Notes: generated by a model not told the origin, from the sequence alone. DNA of 36,552 nucleotides from Acidimicrobiales bacterium (GCA_014240365.1 JAAZXC010000012.1:1-36552); one strand, 5' to 3'. Shown: positions 27,884-35,513, numbered from the stretch's first letter. A program made the numbers and translations.

Positions 27884-29293
27884 ATGTTGTTTCCCACCAT
27901 CACCTTCGCTGTCTTCATGACCCTCGTGCTAGCGGTGCACACGGTGCTACTGCACCGGCCGACTGCATGGAAGGCGACGATGCTGGTGGCCAGCTACGCC
28001 TTCTACGGGTGGTGGGACTGGCGCTTCCTGTCACTGATCTGGATCTCGACGATTGTGGACTTCCTCGCGGGTCGCGCCATCCACTCCTCCTCGGATCCCG
28101 GGCGCCGCCGCCTCTACCTGTGGATCAGCCTCGGCACGAACCTCTCGATGCTGGGGTTCTTCAAGTACGCGGGCTTCTTCGTTGATTCATTCGTCGGAAT
28201 GCTCGGCGACCTCGGTCTCGAGGTGTCCGCGGGGCCGCTGGGGATAATCCTCCCGGTCGGAATCAGCTTCTACACGTTCCAGACGATGTCCTACTCAATC
28301 GACGTGCACAGGCGCGTCCTGGAGCCGACGGACAGCCTCCTGGACTTCGCCCTGTTCGTGGGCTTCTTCCCGCAGTTGGTGGCCGGTCCGATCGTGAGGG
28401 CCAGGGACTTCCTCTTTCAGCTGTCATCCAACGACCGCTCACCGATCGACACAACCCGCGCCATACGACTCATCCTGGGTGGCCTCTTCAAGAAGATGGT
28501 CCTCGCCGACATCCTGGCGACCAGCCTCGTGGACGGTGTCTTCGCAGATCCCGGTGGGTCCACCGGCCTCGAGACGCTTCTGGCCGTCTATGGCTACGCA
28601 CTCCAGATCTACGCTGACTTCAGCGGCTACAGCGACATCGCCATCGGGATCGCCCTGCTCCTGGGATTCCGATTCCCGGTGAACTTCGACCAGCCCTACC
28701 GGGCTCTCAGCCTCAGCGACTTCTGGCGGCGCTGGCACATCAGCCTCTCCTCCTGGTTGCGCGACTACCTGTACATCGGGCTCGGTGGCAACCGGCGGGG
28801 GAGGGCCCGTACGGCACGCAACCTGCTGGCCACCATGCTCCTTGGCGGGCTCTGGCACGGCGCCGGTTGGACGTTCATCCTCTGGGGAGCGATCCACGGT
28901 GTCGGGCTGGTAATCGAACGCTGGATCACTCAGCGGTGGCTCTCAGCTGCACCGGGAAGGGTGGCTCGCCTGTTTCGTTCTCTGGTGACGTTCCACCTTG
29001 TATGTGCCGCCTGGGTCTTCTTCCGTTCGGTGGACGTGGAACGCGCCATAGAGGTGTTCGCAGCACTGGGGGGATCGTGGACATCGGCTCCCGGAATGTC
29101 CGCCGCGGTCGTCCTGCTACTGCTCGTGGGTCTCGTGACCCAGGTGGTCACCCCCGGCCGCCTCGACAGCCTCTGGGACCGGGCCGCACACCTACCGGTG
29201 GTGGTACAGGCTGCAGCCATCACCCTGGCGATCCTGTTGTTCGATGCACTGGGGCCCGACGGTGTGGCCCCGTTCATCTACTTCGCCTTCTAG
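27884..29293 (+). CDS. AlgI-like membrane-bound O-acyltransferase (MBOAT)
   Basis: The 469-residue polytopic protein is an MBOAT acyltransferase close to AlgI/DltB-type enzymes. Visible signatures are FYGWWDWRFL, ILPVGISFYTFQTMSYSIDVHR, FPQLVAGPIVRA, YADFSGYSDIAIGIALLLGFRFPVNF, the DFWRRWHISLSSWLRDYLYIGLGG block, and the catalytic His in GGLWHGAGWTFILWGAIHG. These enzymes move acyl (usually acetyl) groups across the membrane to extracytoplasmic polysaccharides. No AlgJ/AlgX-type SGNH partner is next to it. ATG 27884 begins just before the first helix; an in-frame GTG at 27863 is the alternative. The gene ends with TAG. Confidence 0.92.
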   Translation: MLFPTITFAVFMTLVLAVHTVLLHRPTAWKATMLVASYAFYGWWDWRFLSLIWISTIVDFLAGRAIHSSSDPGRRRLYLWISLGTNLSMLGFFKYAGFFVDSFVGMLGDLGLEVSAGPLGIILPVGISFYTFQTMSYSIDVHRRVLEPTDSLLDFALFVGFFPQLVAGPIVRARDFLFQLSSNDRSPIDTTRAIRLILGGLFKKMVLADILATSLVDGVFADPGGSTGLETLLAVYGYALQIYADFSGYSDIAIGIALLLGFRFPVNFDQPYRALSLSDFWRRWHISLSSWLRDYLYIGLGGNRRGRARTARNLLATMLLGGLWHGAGWTFILWGAIHGVGLVIERWITQRWLSAAPGRVARLFRSLVTFHLVCAAWVFFRSVDVERAIEVFAALGGSWTSAPGMSAAVVLLLLVGLVTQVVTPGRLDSLWDRAAHLPVVVQAAAITLAILLFDALGPDGVAPFIYFAF

Positions 29294-29309
29294 ACAGAGG
29301 GCCTTCTAG

Positions 29310-29331
29310 GCCGAGACGGCGGGGGCTCGGC
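29310..29331 (+). terminator. Stem-loop after the MBOAT gene
   Basis: GCCGAG at 29310-29315 pairs with CTCGGC at 29326-29331 around a ten-base G-rich loop, 17 bases after the MBOAT stop. No T-tract follows. It lies between converging genes. The rest of the 128-base gap to 29421 holds nothing I can identify. Confidence 0.35.
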
Positions 29332-29421
29332 GCCGAAGCGGTTCTCGCCCGAACTGCCGGTTTCGATCAGCGGTAGGCGTACACGAGGAATCCGAGTAGT
29401 GGGCCAGTGGACTCACTCTCT

Positions 29422-29823
29422 TCACCCCATTGTCGTGCAGTGCAACGGTTGGACCACGACGCTGATCCGCTTGTCCAGCGGTTCGGCATCGTCGCGGGGG
29501 AAGGACTCCTCGCCCCGGTACTTGCGGGCCTGCGCGTCCAGCACCTCAAGTGCCCCGTCGTGTTCGAATGCGACGACGCGACCCCGTACCTCGAGGTAAC
29601 GCTCGTTGTCGGACGGGTCGGTGGCCGACATGGCGACACGGCCGTCTGCACACAGGTTGCGCCACTTCTGTCTGCCCTCCAGGTGGGGGAACCGGATGTG
29701 GGTGCCGTCGAAGTCGGCCCACACGGGGGAGACCTGGGGCTCACCCGAGGGTCCGATGGTGGCCACGTGCCAGATGGCGGGCAGGTCGAAAAGGTCCAGG
29801 TGGGTCTCGGGAATCAGGGTCAT
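29422..29823 (-). CDS. PPOX-fold (FDOR/pyridoxamine-5'-phosphate oxidase-like) oxidoreductase
   Basis: The 133-residue protein has the split-barrel flavin/F420-binding fold. Visible segments are WHVATIGPSGEPQVSPVWADFDGTHIRF, then GRQKWRNLCADGRVAMSATDP and YLEVRGRVVAFE. This is the organisation of small TIGR03618-like F420-dependent oxidoreductases common in actinobacteria. It is probably a cytosolic reductase using F420 or FMN, but the cofactor cannot be decided. The ATG has no Shine-Dalgarno sequence and lies 6 bases after TAGCGT. It lies 21 bases downstream of the CoA-transferase gene on the same strand. Confidence 0.85.
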   Translation of the reverse strand: MTLIPETHLDLFDLPAIWHVATIGPSGEPQVSPVWADFDGTHIRFPHLEGRQKWRNLCADGRVAMSATDPSDNERYLEVRGRVVAFEHDGALEVLDAQARKYRGEESFPRDDAEPLDKRISVVVQPLHCTTMG

Positions 29824-29829
29824 GGAGTG

Positions 29830-29835
29830 ACGCTA
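29830..29835 (-). promoter_or_regulatory. Putative -10 box of a leaderless transcript (PPOX gene)
   Basis: On the minus strand TAGCGT is followed by CACTCC and the ATG at 29823. The box lies within the 21-base gap after the CoA-transferase stop and gives this gene a possible promoter of its own. Confidence 0.45.
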
Positions 29836-29844
29836 ATCAACGGA

Positions 29845-31035
29845 TCAGGCCACGGTGCCGTCGGCACGCAGCGCCCGGATCTCCTCGGCGTTGCGGCCTA
29901 TGCCGGCGAGGATCTCGTCGGTGTCGAAACCCTTGGCTGACGCATGCAGGCGCATCTCGGCCGGTGTCCCGGAGAACCTCGCTCCCGGTCGGGCCTGGCG
30001 GATCATGCCGGCTTCCGGGTGCTCCCAGGTGACGATGGATTCGTTGTGCCTGACCTGAGGGTCGTCGAGGACCTCCGCCTTTTCGAGGATCGGCCCGCTG
30101 GGCACGTCGCCATCAGCCAGCCCGGCCAGGGCGTCCGCCACGGACATCGAGGCGAATGCGTCAGCCGTCATCTGTCCATAGTCCAGAAGGTTCTGGGGAT
30201 CCTCGGCGAAGCCCTCCAGGCACCAGCGGGGGTCCTCGCACCACTCCGGATGGCCCACGGCGGTGCTCACGCCGTGGATGTGCGCCGTTGATGCGGCGAA
30301 GTACACGAGCTTGCCGTCGAGGCACTCCGTGAGTCGGTACACCTCGCCCAGCGTCAATCCGGGGGTGACACCATCGCCGACCATCGTCAGGTCGACCATG
30401 GCATCGGACCAGAAGAAGAAGAGGGTGGCGTCGATCATCGGAACCTCCACGTGCTGACCGCCTGCACCACGTTCGCGCGCCAGCAGGGCAGCGGTAACCG
30501 CCTGGGCAACGGTGAGTGCCGTGCTCTTGTCCGAGACGATGTTTCGTACGAGGTCGGGGAACGGGATCTCGGGGTTCACCTGATAGGCGACCATCCCGGT
30601 GAGGCCCTGGATGACCGGGTCCAGGATCGGCCTGTCGGCATACGGGCCGGTCGGGCCGAAGCCACTGATCGACACGTAGACCAGGTCCGGGTTGACCGCC
30701 CGCAGGTCCTCGTAGCCGATCCCCATCCTGTCGCAGACGCCGGGACGGAAGTTCTGGACGAAGACGTCGGCGGTAGCTGCGAGATCGAGGATGACCTGTC
30801 GCCCCTCCGGCCGGTGCAGATCCACGGCGAGGGAACGCTTACCACGGTTGTTGTTGAGGAAGAAGGCCGAGAATCCTCCCCTGGCGAAGGTCGGCCGCCG
30901 CAGGACGTCCTGGCCGTCCACCGGTTCGACCTTCACGACCTCGGCGCCCTGGTCGGAGAGCAGCATGGTGGCCATGGGCCCGCTGACGATCTGGGAAAGG
31001 TCGACTATCCGGTATCCGTGGAGCGGTCCCGGCAT
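29845..31035 (-). CDS. CaiB/BaiF family (class III) CoA-transferase
   Basis: The 396-residue protein is a single-domain formyl-CoA transferase-type enzyme. It has YRIVDLSQIVSGPMATMLLSDQGAEVVKVEP, NNNRGKRSLAVDL, FVQNFRPGV, YVSISGFGPTGPYADRP and ILDPVIQGLTGM. The Asp in LDPVIQ is in the position of the catalytic aspartate that forms the acyl anhydride, so it should be active, unlike the second half of the fused homologue at the window start. It transfers CoA between an acyl-CoA and an unidentified carboxylic acid in the cytoplasm. The ATG at 31035 is preceded by GAGGGGGAA. The MFS gene lies 68 bases upstream on the same strand and the PPOX gene downstream, perhaps as one catabolic unit. Confidence 0.92.
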   Translation of the reverse strand: MPGPLHGYRIVDLSQIVSGPMATMLLSDQGAEVVKVEPVDGQDVLRRPTFARGGFSAFFLNNNRGKRSLAVDLHRPEGRQVILDLAATADVFVQNFRPGVCDRMGIGYEDLRAVNPDLVYVSISGFGPTGPYADRPILDPVIQGLTGMVAYQVNPEIPFPDLVRNIVSDKSTALTVAQAVTAALLARERGAGGQHVEVPMIDATLFFFWSDAMVDLTMVGDGVTPGLTLGEVYRLTECLDGKLVYFAASTAHIHGVSTAVGHPEWCEDPRWCLEGFAEDPQNLLDYGQMTADAFASMSVADALAGLADGDVPSGPILEKAEVLDDPQVRHNESIVTWEHPEAGMIRQARPGARFSGTPAEMRLHASAKGFDTDEILAGIGRNAEEIRALRADGTVA

Positions 31036-31103
31036 GGTTCCCCCTCGAGTCCGAGACGGCGATCGTAGTCCCGGTGGGCCTGTGGGCGAAGGTGCAGGTG
31101 CCC

Positions 31104-32348
31104 TCAGGCGGGCTGGGACCGGCCCTCACGGCGATCGGTTACCAGCATGATGGCGACCACAACCGTCGGGACCAGGCCCACCACCACGCCGATTCGGGCG
31201 AGGTTCTGGAAGCCGGCCACGGCGACCATGAAGCCCGATCCCACGCCAGCCAGGCCCCCGGAGGCGGTCATGCAGAGGTCGGCCAGGCCCTGGATCCCGA
31301 CACGGTTGGGGCCATCGAAGGTTCGGACCAGCAGGGCCGAACCGGCTACGAGGCCGCAGCTCCAGCCCAGGCCGATGAGGAAGAGGCCCAGGTAGACGCC
31401 CCGGGAGTCGCTGGCCTCAGCGCCCGACGCAAAAGCAGCCCCCAATGCCAGGAGGACTCCTCCGGCGGCGATGACGGTGCGGGCGCCGAATCGGTCCGCA
31501 GCCCCGCCCACCAGCGGTGAGAGGGCGTACATACCGATGATGTGCAGTGAGATGACGAAGCCGACGACCTCCAGGGCGTGGCCTCCGCTCCGGAGGTGCA
31601 GTGGGGTCATCGTCATGATGCCGACCATGACGACATGCCCGGCCACCATGGACCCCACGGCAAGTGGTCCGCCGGGCGTCGTTGCCAGCGGGCGGATGAA
31701 TGACCGCAGGAGCGGACGCTCGGCGGCACTGCCGACACCACCTGACATCACCAGCGGATCGGGTCGCAGGTACCTCATTACCACGAAGGCAGCCACGCCG
31801 AACAGGAGGACCGAGAGGAGGTAGGGCCCAGCCAGTTCCTGGAGACCGATGAAACGGGCCGCTGACTTGGCCGGTCCGAAGCCGAGCATCGGCCCGAGAA
31901 CGGCACCGACGGTGGAGGCCCATACGAGTGTTCCTATGGCGCGGCCGGCCTCCGGAGCCATGTCGGCTGCGGCGAACCGGGCCGCCAGGTTGGTCGCCTG
32001 TCCGATTCCGATGCCGGCCATCCCAGGCACCAGGAGCAGGTACCAGCCGCCGATGGCGGCCACTACGCAGGCCGTCGCACCAGCCATGCCCAGCAGGTAT
32101 CCGACGACCAATCCAGGGCGGCGTCCCCTGGCGGCCATCAGCCTGGCCAGTGGAATGGCGGCAAGCGCTGAGCCGATGGTCATCCCGGCCGCCGCCAGGC
32201 CTCCCAGGGTCTCGCTGCCGGAGAGCTCCTCGCCGAGGATGGCCGAAGCGCTGTAGGCGCCGCTCATGCCTGCTCCCGCTGGGATGAGGCCCCCCATGAG
32301 GGTTCGTAGTGTCCGCCGCTGGAGCTCCTCGCGCTCCCCGGCATCCAT
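31104..32348 (-). CDS. Major facilitator superfamily permease
   Basis: The 414-residue protein has about twelve hydrophobic helices in two halves. The loop between helices 2 and 3 is RLMAARGRRPGLVVGY, and the equivalent in the second half is GGAADRFGARTVIAAGG, both variants of the MFS G-x-x-x-D/A-R-x-G-R-R signature. It is a secondary transporter of unknown substrate in the cytoplasmic membrane. ATG 32348 was chosen because the first helix follows shortly after; the frame is open to 32777, over the divergent exonuclease gene. The downstream CoA-transferase suggests a carboxylic-acid substrate, but that is guesswork. Confidence 0.88.
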   Translation of the reverse strand: MDAGEREELQRRTLRTLMGGLIPAGAGMSGAYSASAILGEELSGSETLGGLAAAGMTIGSALAAIPLARLMAARGRRPGLVVGYLLGMAGATACVVAAIGGWYLLLVPGMAGIGIGQATNLAARFAAADMAPEAGRAIGTLVWASTVGAVLGPMLGFGPAKSAARFIGLQELAGPYLLSVLLFGVAAFVVMRYLRPDPLVMSGGVGSAAERPLLRSFIRPLATTPGGPLAVGSMVAGHVVMVGIMTMTPLHLRSGGHALEVVGFVISLHIIGMYALSPLVGGAADRFGARTVIAAGGVLLALGAAFASGAEASDSRGVYLGLFLIGLGWSCGLVAGSALLVRTFDGPNRVGIQGLADLCMTASGGLAGVGSGFMVAVAGFQNLARIGVVVGLVPTVVVAIMLVTDRREGRSQPA

Positions 32349-32418
32349 GGCCGTTAGCGGCGTGTGTTGCACCGCCGGAGCGTACGGCCGGGGGATCCCG
32401 ACGGACGCACCCGGCGAG

Positions 32419-32424
32419 TACCGT
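32419..32424 (+). promoter_or_regulatory. Putative -10 box of a leaderless transcript (exonuclease gene)
   Basis: TACCGT is followed by CGGCAT and GTG at 32431. No Shine-Dalgarno sequence is present. It lies in the 82-base divergent gap with the MFS gene. Confidence 0.5.
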
Positions 32425-32430
32425 CGGCAT

Positions 32431-33018
32431 GTGCCCATATTCGCCTGCTTCGACGTCGAGACGACCGCTCTGGATCCGAAGGGCGGTCGGGTCATAGAGG
32501 TCGCCGTCGTCCGGATCCACGACGACGGAACCGTGGTGGGGGAGTGGAGCACGCTGGTCAATGCCGGGGTGGCCGACCTGGGCAGAACGGACATACATGG
32601 CATCCGGCGAACCTGGCTGGAGACCTCTCCGGCGTTCGCCACCATTGCCGGCGACCTGGCCCATGAACTCTCCGGTTGCGTGCCGGTGGCCCACAACGCC
32701 GGATTCGACGTCGGGTTCCTTCGTGCTGAATGGGACCGTGCCGGTCTGGGGGTTCTGGACCTCGTTGCCGTCGACACCCTCCGTATGGCCCGCCAACTCG
32801 GTTACCCGGGAAAACTCGGTCGCCTGGCCGAGGCGTTGGGGGTTCCACTGGTCGATGCACATCAGGCACTCGACGACACCAGGGCACTGGCCAGCGTCCT
32901 GGTCGCCCTGCTTGAGCGCGGGGGAGAACTCCCGTCCCCTCTGCCCGCCTTCTGGCCACCGCTGTTGACACCGACGCCTTCGGGCCAGGTGGCGTTGCGG
33001 CCCGCGCAGGTGGCCTGA
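32431..33018 (+). CDS. DnaQ-like DEDDh 3'-5' exonuclease
   Basis: The 195-residue protein begins with VPIFACFDVETTALDPKGG, the ExoI motif (Asp and Glu metal ligands). It continues with ExoII in VAHNAGFDVGFLRAEW and ends with HQALDDTRA, the ExoIII His and Asp. Together these give the DEDDh set of the DNA polymerase III epsilon/exonuclease family. Length and absence of extra domains fit a stand-alone proofreading-type or repair exonuclease rather than a fused helicase or polymerase subunit. The GTG start sits 6 bases after TACCGT; the frame is open upstream to 32266. The stop codon directly abuts the ATG of the L,D-transpeptidase gene. Confidence 0.9.
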   Translation: MPIFACFDVETTALDPKGGRVIEVAVVRIHDDGTVVGEWSTLVNAGVADLGRTDIHGIRRTWLETSPAFATIAGDLAHELSGCVPVAHNAGFDVGFLRAEWDRAGLGVLDLVAVDTLRMARQLGYPGKLGRLAEALGVPLVDAHQALDDTRALASVLVALLERGGELPSPLPAFWPPLLTPTPSGQVALRPAQVA

Positions 33019-33921
33019 ATGGTTCGCACGGCGTGCACCCGGCCAGCAGCGACGCTGCTGTTGCTCCTCCTGCTGGCCGGTTCCGCCTGCACCCCGCCCG
33101 AGCCCGCAGAACCCAAGGACCAGGTCGGCATGGTTCGCATCGGTACGGCTGCGGCCGCCACCACCACCGCTGCCACCACCACCGCTGCACCATCCACCAC
33201 CAGCACAGACGAACCGACCGGAGGGGACGGCGCTGCCACGACCGTCCCGGTGGCTGATCCTTCAACGACGGCCCCTGCCGGGACGGATGATTCAACGGTG
33301 GCGTCCACGGCAGCGCCACCGGAGCATGCCTTCACGGTCGCCAGGGCGGTCGGCGGGTGGTTGGACACTTACCGATCTCCGGTGGACACCGAGGTCTGGT
33401 GGTCGCTGTCAAATCCGGGCCCCTACGAAGGCGACAGGGTGGTTCTGGTGCTGGACCAGCAGGACGACTGGCTCCTTGTGGACATACCGGTGCGACCCAA
33501 TGGCACCACGGCATGGGTGCATCGCTCCTACGTGACGCTCTCAACCCATGATGCGCACATCCTTGTCGACCTCTCGGAGATGAGGCTCTGGGCATGGGAG
33601 GACGGGGTGCTGGTAGCCGAAGGTGCAATCGCCCTGGGAACCGACGAGACGCCGACTCCGCCCGGGCGCTACTTCCTGAACGAGATCCAGGCCCAGGCTG
33701 ATCCCGACACCCTCTTCGGATCCTGGATCCTCGGTACCTCCGGCTTCTCGGAGGTACTCGAAGAGGTGGAAGGCGGCGATCCAGCCGTGGCGATCCATGG
33801 CACCAACGATCCTTCAGTCCTGGGTACCCGGGTATCGCTCGGGTGCATACGGGTACACGAGGACGTCGTGGCGCGACTCGCTCTCCTGCCGCTGGGCACT
33901 CCGGTGGAGGTCCGTGCCTGA
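33019..33921 (+). CDS. L,D-transpeptidase (YkuD) lipoprotein
   Basis: The 300-residue protein has a lipoprotein signal: an Arg-containing N-terminus, seven leucines, and the lipobox LAGSAC with Cys24. A Thr/Ala/Pro-rich linker follows (about residues 42-105), then an SH3-like region (WLDTYRSPVDTEVWWSL...DDWLLVDIPVR...AWVHRSYV). The C-terminal YkuD domain has IHGTND and SLGCIRVHED, with Cys276 as nucleophile. It makes 3->3 cross-links in peptidoglycan, or attaches proteins to it, on the outer face of the membrane. Its ATG follows the exonuclease stop without a gap, and AGGTGG lies 5 bases before it, so the two genes are probably co-transcribed. It converges with the algH gene with 9 bases between stops. 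Confidence 0.92.
   Translation: MVRTACTRPAATLLLLLLLAGSACTPPEPAEPKDQVGMVRIGTAAAATTTAATTTAAPSTTSTDEPTGGDGAATTVPVADPSTTAPAGTDDSTVASTAAPPEHAFTVARAVGGWLDTYRSPVDTEVWWSLSNPGPYEGDRVVLVLDQQDDWLLVDIPVRPNGTTAWVHRSYVTLSTHDAHILVDLSEMRLWAWEDGVLVAEGAIALGTDETPTPPGRYFLNEIQAQADPDTLFGSWILGTSGFSEVLEEVEGGDPAVAIHGTNDPSVLGTRVSLGCIRVHEDVVARLALLPLGTPVEVRA
33157..33186 (+). repeat. Perfect tandem 15-bp repeat, two copies, in the transpeptidase linker
   Basis: GCCACCACCACCGCT occurs at 33157-33171 and again at 33172-33186 without a mismatch, each copy encoding Ala-Thr-Thr-Thr-Ala. It lies in the flexible linker between lipid anchor and enzyme, where copy-number change by slippage would keep the frame. Confidence 0.85.
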
Positions 33922-33930
33922 TTGGCCCTG

Positions 33931-34476
33931 TCAGTTCACCGAGGGGTCGGCCGGGTAGACCGCAAGGTGGCCGAGCAAGCCCGGCTGACGGGCGAGGACG
34001 ACCTGCCAGAGTTCCTCGGGGGAGGTCGTCAGGGCATCCTCCGGTAGCGCATCGACCACAATCCAGCCCCCTGCCGCCAGCTCGGCGTCGAGCTGGCCGG
34101 CTGACCAGCCCGAGTAGCCGGCGAACAGCCTGACCGGATCGACTCCCGGAAGTTCCTCGGGGCTGCGATGCAGGTCGACGACGCCGAGCTGGCCCAGGAG
34201 GGGGCTGAGGCCGTCGATTCCACCAGCCGGTCCGAGCGCCAGCCCTATGACCGAGTCCTCCGATACCGGACCGCCGTTGTGAAGCATCGACGGATAGGCC
34301 AGACGATCCGCCCACTGAGGGACGGCTTCGGCACCACCGACAAGGCGTGGCCGGTTCAGGACCACGCCAAGGGCACCGTCGTCGTTGTGCTCCAGGACCA
34401 GCACGACGGACCGGTGGAAGTTGGGATCCAGCAGTTCGGGAGTGGCCACGAGCAGCCGTGCCCTGGTGGATGTCAT
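33931..34476 (-). CDS. algH: AlgH/YqgE (UPF0301) family protein
   Basis: The 181-residue protein shows the UPF0301 pattern: LLVATPELLDPNFHRSVVLVLEHNDDGALGVVLNRP at the start, a central MLHNGGPVSEDSVIGLAL, and RLFAGYSGWSAGQLDAELAAGGWIVVDA near the C-terminus. Length is typical (about 185). The family is cytoplasmic; its biochemical function is unsettled, and the AlgH name comes from an alginate-regulation phenotype in Pseudomonas. Its ATG overlaps the stop of the upstream tyrosine recombinase gene (ATGA at 34473-34476), so translation of the two is coupled. Confidence 0.93.
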   Translation of the reverse strand: MTSTRARLLVATPELLDPNFHRSVVLVLEHNDDGALGVVLNRPRLVGGAEAVPQWADRLAYPSMLHNGGPVSEDSVIGLALGPAGGIDGLSPLLGQLGVVDLHRSPEELPGVDPVRLFAGYSGWSAGQLDAELAAGGWIVVDALPEDALTTSPEELWQVVLARQPGLLGHLAVYPADPSVN

Positions 34477-35486
34477 CCTTCGGCCCCCTCGAGGGCCTCG
34501 CCCAGCAGCGTGTTGGCTCCCGACCGGTTCAGCACTCCCACGAGCTCTCCGCCGGCCAGCTCCGTGTAGATGCCGGTGGTCTTGATCGTGGCATGGCCCA
34601 GGAGGCTCTGGATCACGTTCATCGGAACGGCGTCGGCGGCCAACTGCACGCCTGCCGTGTGGCGGAGGGAATGCAGTGACCGGTCGCGCAGGCCCGCCTC
34701 CCGGTTCAGTAGGCGTAGCCAGTAACGGAGACGTCCGTAGTTGAACCGGTCTCCGTCATTGGTGACGAACATGGGGTCCCCGGCGTCACTTGGGCCGAAC
34801 CTGTCGGTTCGTTCCTCCTGCCAGCGCTGTGTGGCCTCCACCAGCTCGTCGGAGAGGGGAAGGCGACGGATTCGACGGCCCTTGCCGACCACGTGGAGCA
34901 TCCAGTTGGCCCTGTCGTCTGCGTGTAGCAGGCGTTCCCTGGTCAACCAGCCCCGGTCGACTGTTGCCAACTCTGCGGCCCTCAGGCCCAGGACGGCAAG
35001 GTACGAACACATGGCCAGATCCCTGCTGGCCCAACGCACCCGTCCCTGGCCGTTATCTCGACTGGATGCCTCTGCGTAGAGATCCCGGATCTCGTCGGGC
35101 CGGTAGTACTCGGGATCGACCTGTGGGACGTCCAGGCGTGCCACCTTCCGGATCCTGGCGATGTCCGGTACCTGCTTCACGAGCCGGTCCGCTATGCAGA
35201 AGTCGAAGAATGACTTGAGCGCCGCAAGGGTCTGGTTCAACGTGGCCCGGGAGACCTCCGGATCGGATCGCATGGACCTGACTGTGTCCGTGAGTCCCGC
35301 CTGGTCGAGGCTGTCAGGTCCGAAGCCTCCCGGTCCGACGTCCATGTAGGACACCACCCGTCGGACTCCCTGGCCGTAGGCACGCACGGTGTGTATCGGC
35401 TTGTCCTCGTAGAGCGGTAGCCAGTGCAGCCACTCGTGGAAGACGGGCGGCATCTCGTCAGGTGTCGGTAGTGCTCTGTAGGCCAT
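34473..35486 (-). CDS. Tyrosine recombinase (Xer/phage-integrase family)
   Basis: The 337-residue protein has a SAM-like N-terminal core-binding domain (about residues 15-110) and a catalytic domain with the full set of active residues: Arg169 in LGLRAAEL, Lys202 in GKGRRIR, His272 and Arg275 in HSLRHTAG, His298 in LLGHATIKTT and the nucleophile Tyr307 in GIYTEL. It cuts and rejoins DNA through a 3'-phosphotyrosine. No other phage or mobile-element gene is nearby. Length is slightly above that of XerC/XerD (about 300). A dif-like palindrome lies 22 bases upstream of its start, and a TATTAT sequence inside it could be its -10 box. The downstream algH gene overlaps by four bases. Confidence 0.92.
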   Translation of the reverse strand: MAYRALPTPDEMPPVFHEWLHWLPLYEDKPIHTVRAYGQGVRRVVSYMDVGPGGFGPDSLDQAGLTDTVRSMRSDPEVSRATLNQTLAALKSFFDFCIADRLVKQVPDIARIRKVARLDVPQVDPEYYRPDEIRDLYAEASSRDNGQGRVRWASRDLAMCSYLAVLGLRAAELATVDRGWLTRERLLHADDRANWMLHVVGKGRRIRRLPLSDELVEATQRWQEERTDRFGPSDAGDPMFVTNDGDRFNYGRLRYWLRLLNREAGLRDRSLHSLRHTAGVQLAADAVPMNVIQSLLGHATIKTTGIYTELAGGELVGVLNRSGANTLLGEALEGAEG

Positions 35487-35500
35487 GGTCCCCGAGATCG

Positions 35501-35513
35501 TGCATTCAATGCA
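35501..35513. repeat. Perfect palindrome next to the dif-like site
   Basis: TGCATT, one C, AATGCA form a perfect 6-bp inverted repeat, 14 bases from the recombinase start codon. It overlaps the left arm of the dif-like site by five bases. It may be an accessory protein-binding site or operator. Confidence 0.6.

Noticed and set aside
33151-33210. ACC/GCC-rich repeats as a CRISPR-like array
   Set aside because: Units are short, directly adjacent and coding (Thr/Ala linker), without spacers.
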